Source: Roseobacter sp.
GTDB lineage: Bacteria > Pseudomonadota > Alphaproteobacteria > Rhodobacterales > Rhodobacteraceae
Direction: 5' to 3'
DNA: 64,000 nt
Assembly (NCBI GenBank): GCA_002731875.1
Contig: PCCY01000020.1
Span: forward strand, 62,001-126,000
A model generated the notes under the pieces. It was given only the letters and a program-made list of their open reading frames with translations. It did no database searches and was not told the DNA's origin. The translations under genes and the position numbers were made by a program. This document shows, piece by piece, positions 59,413 to 64,000 of this stretch (positions within the stretch are counted from its first letter, which is position 1; every line of letters begins with the position of its first letter).

Positions 59413-59637
59413 TTATGCAGTGATATCTGGTGTTAAGCGGTCTTCAATCTGCGCAATCAGATCTTTCAACCGCAGCTTACGCTTTTTCAAGCGCTGCATC
59501 GTCAATTGTTCGCCGGTCCCTTTTTCGGCCAAAGCGTGGATTGCATCATCAAGATCACGGTGCTCGCGCCGGAAAACCTCAAGTTCGACACGCAGCACAT
59601 CGTCGTTTTTCATCGACAGGTCTGATGGAGCATTCAT
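59413..59637 (-). CDS. YdcH family (DUF465) small protein
   Basis: A 74-residue charged helical protein. LEVFRREHRDLDDAIHALAE and LKKRKLRLKDLIAQIEDRL fit the YdcH/DUF465 helical-hairpin family. It is longer at the N-terminus than the paralogue at 18055-18219. MKNDDV (59613) is an alternative start; neither has a good ribosome site. Function is unknown. Confidence 0.85.
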   Translation of the reverse strand: MNAPSDLSMKNDDVLRVELEVFRREHRDLDDAIHALAEKGTGEQLTMQRLKKRKLRLKDLIAQIEDRLTPDITA

Positions 59638-59701
59638 AACACGACACGATTCTTATTTTAATTGGCACTCTAATATACGCATTTACCTTTGAAAGGCATA
59701 G

Positions 59702-59733
59702 CCCTTGCTTCTGGCCCGTCGTCTCCCCATATT
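59702..59733 (+). promoter_or_regulatory. Sigma-32 (RpoH) heat-shock promoter of hsp20
   Basis: CCCTTGCTT (59702-59710), 14-base spacer, CCCCATATT (59725-59733). This matches the heat-shock consensus closely in both boxes and spacing. It lies about 68 bases before the hsp20 start codon. Confidence 0.85.
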
Positions 59734-59800
59734 TGGTCTATCGGTCGCCGATTGCGGGGCCAAAACGACTGACTGTCGCTTGATTTAAAGGACGTGTCTT

Positions 59801-60217
59801 ATGACGAAGTTAACGCTGGCTTCTTACCCTCATATGCTGGGGTTTGAGCAACTTGAACGGGTGCTGGAACGTACGGCCAAGGCCGGAAACGAAGGGTATC
59901 CCCCGTTCAACATAGAACAGACATCAGACTACAGCTATCGAATAACGCTGGCCGTAGCAGGTTTTGCGGAACAAGATCTGTCTATAACCGTTGAGGATAG
60001 ACAGCTTGTCATTCGCGGACGGCAGGCTGAAGGTGGCGAGGATCGGGTGTTCCTGCATCGCGGCATCGCAGCGCGGCAATTCCAACGGTCTTTCGTTTTG
60101 GCCGATGGTGTCGATGTCGGCGAAGCATTGATGGAGAATGGTCTTCTTCACGTGGACCTGACCCGCGCGAAGCCTGAAAAAGTGGTGCAAACGATTAAGA
60201 TCAGAAAAGGGGAATAA
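59801..60217 (+). CDS. Small heat-shock protein Hsp20/IbpA family
   Basis: A 138-residue holdase chaperone. The alpha-crystallin domain runs from about residue 30 to 125, with YRITLAVAGFAEQDLSITV and RQLVIRG. The conserved ENGLLHVDL sits near residue 110. C-terminal IKI is the I-x-I-like tail used in oligomer contacts. AAAGGA precedes the ATG. It is cotranscribed with the DUF1150 gene one base downstream. Confidence 0.95.
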   Translation: MTKLTLASYPHMLGFEQLERVLERTAKAGNEGYPPFNIEQTSDYSYRITLAVAGFAEQDLSITVEDRQLVIRGRQAEGGEDRVFLHRGIAARQFQRSFVLADGVDVGEALMENGLLHVDLTRAKPEKVVQTIKIRKGE

Positions 60218-60218
60218 G

Positions 60219-60437
60219 ATGCAAAACGAAAATACGCATGCTCAGGACCGCACAGTGTACGTCAAGACTATCGCTGTTTCTGATCTGCCCCTCGAGGTGC
60301 GCGAGCAAGTCGAAGGTCTGAAAAAGCTTTATGCGGTTCACAATGCGGACGGACAGCAGCTTGCACTTGTCGAGGATCGCAAGCTGGCCTTTAGCTTGGC
60401 CCGCGATCATGACTACGCACCCGTAATGGTGCACTGA
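60219..60437 (+). CDS. DUF1150 family protein
   Basis: A 72-residue soluble protein, RTVYVKTIAVSDLPLEVREQ then LYAVHNADGQQLALVEDRKL, ending FSLARDHDYAPVMVH. This is the DUF1150 pattern, typically found just after hsp20 in alphaproteobacteria, as here (one-base gap). Its heat-shock role is inferred from context only. Confidence 0.92.
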   Translation: MQNENTHAQDRTVYVKTIAVSDLPLEVREQVEGLKKLYAVHNADGQQLALVEDRKLAFSLARDHDYAPVMVH

Positions 60438-60475
60438 CTGTAAGGTTTTCCGGACCTCAGTACGCAAGTTGGTCA

Positions 60476-60500
60476 GGCCGCACATTGTTGCGGCCTTTTC
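60476..60500 (+). terminator. Terminator of the hsp20-DUF1150 operon
   Basis: GGCCGCA (60476-60482) and TGCGGCC (60489-60495) around a six-base loop, followed by TTTTC and then TATTTTT. Confidence 0.9.
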
Positions 60501-60538
60501 TATTTTTGCTCGTTCATGTAAACTGGGGATAAATGTGA

Positions 60539-61411
60539 ATGGACACCCTTATGACCGAAGCCGCTATCGCCGTCCTGCCCTATGGGGGGAAACTGGGGCG
60601 GCGTCTGTCTGGTCGGGATCTGGATGACTTGATCTGGCCCCTTGGACGCCCGGCGCGATTGTCATCCGGTCGCGTGGCGGATCTGACGCCGGATGATCAT
60701 CTGATCATATATCCGAAGACCAACATGCATTTTTTGCCAGACCTCGGGACCCGCGCCAAGATCACTGCGATGGTGGTTGAACCATCCGTTATCCACGCGC
60801 GGCATCTGCGCTGGTTGCGCCTCACCTACCGGCGGTTTTTCCGGGTGATGACCTATCACCAAACCTTGCTGGACCACATTCCCAACGGGCTTTTCCTGCC
60901 GTACGGGACAACCTGGGTGCCCGATTACGACGAGGTCACACTGGAAAAAACCCGTCATATGTCGTTGATTGCTTCGGGAAAACGCGACCACGAGGGGCAT
61001 CAGCTTCGTCATCGACTGGTTCAGCACGTCCAGCAGGCGCAACTTGATGTAGACATACTGGGGCGCGGTTATGCGCCATTCGACCGAAAAAGCGAAGGCC
61101 TGGCCCCGTACCGCTTTTCCGTGGTGATCGAGAACGTTCGAGAGCCGAATTATTTCAGCGAAAAGCTGGTCGATGCCATTCTGTGCGAAACGGTCCCGAT
61201 TTACTGGGGCTGTCCCAATATCGCGGATTTTATCAACACCAAGGGTATGGTCATTTGTGACACCCAAGACGATGTTCAGCGCGCCATCGCAGCGGCGTCG
61301 CTTGCGCAGTACGATGCGTTGGTGCCGGCGCTGCTTGACGCCAAACCGCAGGCGGTGTCTTTCATTGATCTTGAACTGCGGGCGGCGGAAACATTAAAGG
61401 CCAGCCTGTAA
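60539..61411 (+). CDS. GT10 family (alpha-1,3-fucosyltransferase-like) glycosyltransferase
   Basis: A 290-residue soluble protein. The C-terminal third has the GT10 donor-site signature: YRFSVVIENVREPNYFSEKL, then VDAILCETVPIYWGCPNIADF. It is the bacterial counterpart of Y-F-x-E-N-x-EKL-A-VP-YWG in fucosyltransferases. The N-terminal half is family-divergent acceptor region. It is a single gene between terminators of hsp20 and sat-cysC, with no LPS or capsule cluster around. A second ATG at 60551 is possible. The exact sugar donor is unproven. Confidence 0.8.
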   Translation: MDTLMTEAAIAVLPYGGKLGRRLSGRDLDDLIWPLGRPARLSSGRVADLTPDDHLIIYPKTNMHFLPDLGTRAKITAMVVEPSVIHARHLRWLRLTYRRFFRVMTYHQTLLDHIPNGLFLPYGTTWVPDYDEVTLEKTRHMSLIASGKRDHEGHQLRHRLVQHVQQAQLDVDILGRGYAPFDRKSEGLAPYRFSVVIENVREPNYFSEKLVDAILCETVPIYWGCPNIADFINTKGMVICDTQDDVQRAIAAASLAQYDALVPALLDAKPQAVSFIDLELRAAETLKASL

Positions 61412-61449
61412 CGGCTGACCTTGGTATTTGATCTGAGGGGGAAGGGGCG

Positions 61450-63162
61450 TCAGCCCTTGATCAGCCCCATGCTTTCCAGCTTCAGCAGCACCTGATGTGC
61501 GCAGTTGTCGACATCGACATTCTCGGTTTCGACACGCAGCTCGGGGTTTTGGGGAACATCATAGGGGTCAGAAATCCCGGTGAATTCCTTGATCTTGCCT
61601 TCGCGGGCCAACTTGTACAGCCCCTTACGGTCCCGACGCTCGCATTCCTCAATCGACGTGCCCACGTGGATCTCGACGAAGGCGCCAAAGGCTTCGACAT
61701 CTTCGCGCACGGCGCGGCGGGTGGTGGCGTAAGGCGCAATCGGTGCGCAGATTGCGATGCCACCGTTCTTGGTGATCTCGGACGCGACATAGCCGATGCG
61801 GCGGATGTTCAGATCGCGGTGCTCTTTGCTAAAGCCCAATTCCGACGACAGGTTCTTACGGACGATATCACCATCCAGCAACGTTACCGGGCGGCCGCCC
61901 ATTTCCATCAGTTTGACCATCAAAGCATTGGCGATGGTCGATTTGCCCGAGCCCGAGAAACCGGTGAAGAAAACGGTGAAGCCCTGCTTGTTGCGCGGCG
62001 GCTTGGTGCGGCGCAGCTCTTCGACCACCTCGGGGAAGGAGAACCATTCGGGGATTTCCAGCCCTTCCTGCAGACGGCGACGCAACTCGGTGCCCGAGAT
62101 GTTGAGGATGGTGATGTCATCCTTGTCTTCGATCTCGTCAATCGCCTCGTATTGCGCGCGCTCGGCGACCCAGACCATATGTTTGAAGTCGACCATTTCG
62201 ATGCCCATTTCTTCTTGATGCTCGCGGAACAGGTCCTGGGCATCATAGGGGCCATAGAAATCTTCGCCCTGGCTGTTGCTGCCGGGGCCCGCGTGATCGC
62301 GGCCCACGATGAAATGGGTGCAGCCGTGGTTCTTGCGGATCAGACCGTGCCACACGGCCTCGCGGGGGCCGGCCATGCGCATGGCGAGGTTCAGCAGGCT
62401 CATCGCGGTGGTGGCGGCGGGGTATTTGTTCAGCACCGCCTCGTAGCAGCGTACGCGGGTAAAGTGATCCACATCGCCGGGCTTGGTCAGTCCGACAACG
62501 GGGTGGATCAACAGGTTCGCCTGCGCCTCACGTGCGGCGCGGAAGGTCAGTTCCTGGTGTGCGCGGTGCAGGGGGTTGCGGGTCTGGAAGGCCACGACCT
62601 TGCGCCAGCCCATCTTGCGGAAATACGCGCGCAGCTCGTTCGGCGTGTCGCGACGCGCCTTGAAGTCATAGTGTACCGGTTGTTGGATGCCGGTGACCGG
62701 CCCCCCCAGATAGACGTTACCGGCAGTGTTATGAAGATAATTCACCGCTGGGTGGGCGCTGTCATCGGCCCCAAAGACTTTTTCAGCTTCGTTCGACTTG
62801 TTTGGCGTCCAGCGGTCGGTGACGGTCATGATCGCAAGGATAACGCCTTCCTGGTCGCGCAGCGCGATATCCTGGCCGATCTCAAGGCCTTCGGCGAACT
62901 TTTCCGAGACATCCAGATTGATCGGCATCGGCCACAGCGTGCTGTCCGCCAAACGCATGTTTTCGACGACGCCGTTGTAATCCTCTTCGGTCAGGAAACC
63001 CTTAAGCGGGTTGAACCCGCCGTTCATCAACAGCTCCAGATCGCAGATCTGGCGCGGCGTCAGATCATGACTGACCAACTGGCCTGCTTCCACCTTCAGC
63101 TTTTGCGCCGAATCGTAAGAGACATAAAGTTCGGGGATCGGGGCAAGGTTAGGCGTCTGCAT
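61450..63162 (-). CDS. Bifunctional sulfate adenylyltransferase / adenylylsulfate kinase
   Basis: A 570-residue fusion. Residues ~1-390 are ATP sulfurylase, with the catalytic FQTRNPLHRAHQELTFR near residue 200 and HFIVGRDHAGPGSN near residue 290. Residues ~395-570 are APS kinase, with P-loop FTGFSGSGKSTIANALM and the active-site region LDGDIVRKNL. The product is PAPS, used for assimilation or sulfation. MQTPNLAPIPE (63162) is the start; an upstream extension runs through a hairpin. By eye the gene seems more GC-rich in third positions than its neighbours. Confidence 0.95.
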   Translation of the reverse strand: MQTPNLAPIPELYVSYDSAQKLKVEAGQLVSHDLTPRQICDLELLMNGGFNPLKGFLTEEDYNGVVENMRLADSTLWPMPINLDVSEKFAEGLEIGQDIALRDQEGVILAIMTVTDRWTPNKSNEAEKVFGADDSAHPAVNYLHNTAGNVYLGGPVTGIQQPVHYDFKARRDTPNELRAYFRKMGWRKVVAFQTRNPLHRAHQELTFRAAREAQANLLIHPVVGLTKPGDVDHFTRVRCYEAVLNKYPAATTAMSLLNLAMRMAGPREAVWHGLIRKNHGCTHFIVGRDHAGPGSNSQGEDFYGPYDAQDLFREHQEEMGIEMVDFKHMVWVAERAQYEAIDEIEDKDDITILNISGTELRRRLQEGLEIPEWFSFPEVVEELRRTKPPRNKQGFTVFFTGFSGSGKSTIANALMVKLMEMGGRPVTLLDGDIVRKNLSSELGFSKEHRDLNIRRIGYVASEITKNGGIAICAPIAPYATTRRAVREDVEAFGAFVEIHVGTSIEECERRDRKGLYKLAREGKIKEFTGISDPYDVPQNPELRVETENVDVDNCAHQVLLKLESMGLIKG

Positions 63163-63196
63163 GAATATCTCGCAATCTAATAAGTTCAAATCGGAA

Positions 63197-63220
63197 TAGG
63201 CCGGCACATAGACCGGCCTA
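63197..63220. repeat. Perfect hairpin in the sat-cysC leader
   Basis: TAGGCCGG (63197-63204) and CCGGCCTA (63213-63220) around eight bases, 35 bases before the sat-cysC start codon. It is 110 bases past the trxB stop and lacks a U-run on the minus strand, so it is more likely a leader structure or operator than a terminator. Confidence 0.45.
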
Positions 63221-63329
63221 CCTGCGCTAGGCAACCTCTGCGGCGCGTTTGGGGCAATTTACGGACAAAGGCGTGAATTTTTCTGAGCCGAAGTAATCTT
63301 CTCCCAAGAAATACCGCTTAATACGAACA

Positions 63330-64000
63330 TTATGCGTCTGAATTTACCTTGGCACCATAGCCTAGCGGTAAAGAGGTGTCCTTGCCTTCATCATCACCGA
63401 CCTCACCAAGGAATCGCTCGGCCTCCAAGGCTGCCATGCATCCCATGCCCGCACTGGTGACAGCCTGCCGGTATTTGTGATCAGTCAAATCACCGGCCGC
63501 AAAAACACCCGGGATCGAGGTTTCGGTGCTGTCGGGCTTGGTCACGACATAGCCGCCCATGTGGGTTTCCAGCACGTCCTTGACCAGCTCACTTGCCGGG
63601 GCATGCCCGATGGCGACGAACACACCCTTACAGGGGATGTCGGTGATCTCTCCGGTTTGCACGTGCTTGACCTTGACGCCTTCCACTCCAAGAGGCGCGT
63701 CAGTACCATAGACTTCTTTGAGCTGGTGAAACCACAGCGGTTCGATCTTGGGGTTTTTCATCAGCCGATCGATCAGTATTTTTTCGGCCCGCAGCTCATC
63801 GCGACGATGTATCAACGTCACCTTGGAAGCGAATTTGGTCAAAAACAGCGCTTCCTCCACCGCGGTATTGCCGCCGCCGATGACGACGATTTCCTGGTTG
63901 CGATAGAAAAAACCGTCGCAGGTCGCGCAGGCAGAGACGCCGAAGCCTTTGAACTTCTCCTCCGACTCCAGTCCCAGCCATTTCGCGCGCGCACCGGTCG
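63330..64000 (-). CDS. trxB: Thioredoxin-disulfide reductase (5' end outside window)
   Basis: The visible 223 residues are the C-terminal two-thirds of TrxB. The frame is open to the right edge. The redox-active Cys pair is in SACATCDGFFY. The NADPH site is IVVIGGGNTAVEEALFL, followed by LIHRRDELRAEKIL. The FAD-end motif is GVFAAGDLTDHKYRQAV. The enzyme reduces thioredoxin with NADPH. The N-terminal FAD loop and ~100 residues lie outside. Confidence 0.96.
   Translation of the reverse strand, partial: TGARAKWLGLESEEKFKGFGVSACATCDGFFYRNQEIVVIGGGNTAVEEALFLTKFASKVTLIHRRDELRAEKILIDRLMKNPKIEPLWFHQLKEVYGTDAPLGVEGVKVKHVQTGEITDIPCKGVFVAIGHAPASELVKDVLETHMGGYVVTKPDSTETSIPGVFAAGDLTDHKYRQAVTSAGMGCMAALEAERFLGEVGDDEGKDTSLPLGYGAKVNSDA

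Noticed and set aside
61495..63180. 561-codon open frame on the plus strand
   Set aside because: Shadow of sat-cysC. The sense gene has clear catalytic motifs and the antisense translation has none.

Overview
The window reads as a chromosomal segment of an alphaproteobacterium, most probably a Rhodobacteraceae member close to the marine Roseobacter group. The taxonomic pointers are: a stand-alone F1 operon (atpHAGDC) with no F0 genes; a 44-residue aa3 oxidase subunit IV; DUF1150 directly after hsp20; a CIRCE-controlled groESL; a DmdC-like acyl-CoA dehydrogenase followed by a metallo-beta-lactamase-fold gene and DUF6173; DUF2125, an extensin-like protein and an ETF-quinone oxidoreductase. Genes are packed tightly, with many 4-base ATGA/GTGA overlaps and convergent genes that overlap by a few bases. 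I saw no insertion sequence, prophage, CRISPR array, rRNA or tRNA. It looks like core genome rather than an island.

Layout. 0-3.7 kb: end of an acyl-CoA dehydrogenase, MBL hydrolase, DUF6173, oxidase subunit IV and a lipoprotein. 3.6-4.7 kb: AzlDC amino-acid exporter. 4.7-8.8 kb: molybdenum-cofactor operon fdhD-mobA-mobB-moeA, where moeA carries a large extra N-terminal domain. 8.8-11.4 kb: membrane protein, greA, and a SoxR-type regulator divergent from a glyoxalase-fold gene with the operator between them. 11.5-17.9 kb: ETF-QO, TPR protein, ispE, polyprenyl diphosphate synthase and an RNA methyltransferase. 18-24.1 kb: YdcH protein, a YddG-like exporter, phbB/phbA for polyhydroxybutyrate, a degenerate EAL protein, tag, and a response regulator with a degenerate GGDEF domain. 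24.1-28.2 kb: rpsD, hisC, prephenate dehydrogenase, extensin-like protein.

28.2-38.1 kb: DUF2125, chaC, an uncharacterised MotA/MotB-like motor pair with a very long coiled coil, an M23 peptidase, clpA, gloB and a methyltransferase. 38.3-43.7 kb: F1 ATP synthase operon and a small H-type lectin. 43.7-51.4 kb: prs, a DsbA-family isomerase, a hydrolase, the ribF-ycgN-ltaE run, a MaoC hydratase, a HAD phosphatase and a family II pyrophosphatase. 51.5-54.5 kb: DUF2161 nuclease-fold protein and groESL with promoter and a perfect CIRCE. 54.5-64 kb: DMT transporter, Nudix hydrolase, lipase-like protein plus an orphan phnM, purEK, a second YdcH, an hsp20-DUF1150 heat-shock operon with a clear sigma-32 promoter, a GT10 fucosyltransferase-like gene, a fused sat-cysC, and the 3' part of trxB.

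The most interesting items are the MotA/MotB-like pair at 29.9-33.0 kb, the MoeA fusion, the SoxR operator in a 19-bp promoter spacer, the papain-like lipoprotein, the solitary GT10 enzyme, and several uncharacterised inverted repeats in promoters (49.3, 43.3, 20.1 and 11.4 kb). All functions are inferred by reading the sequence. No database search was run.
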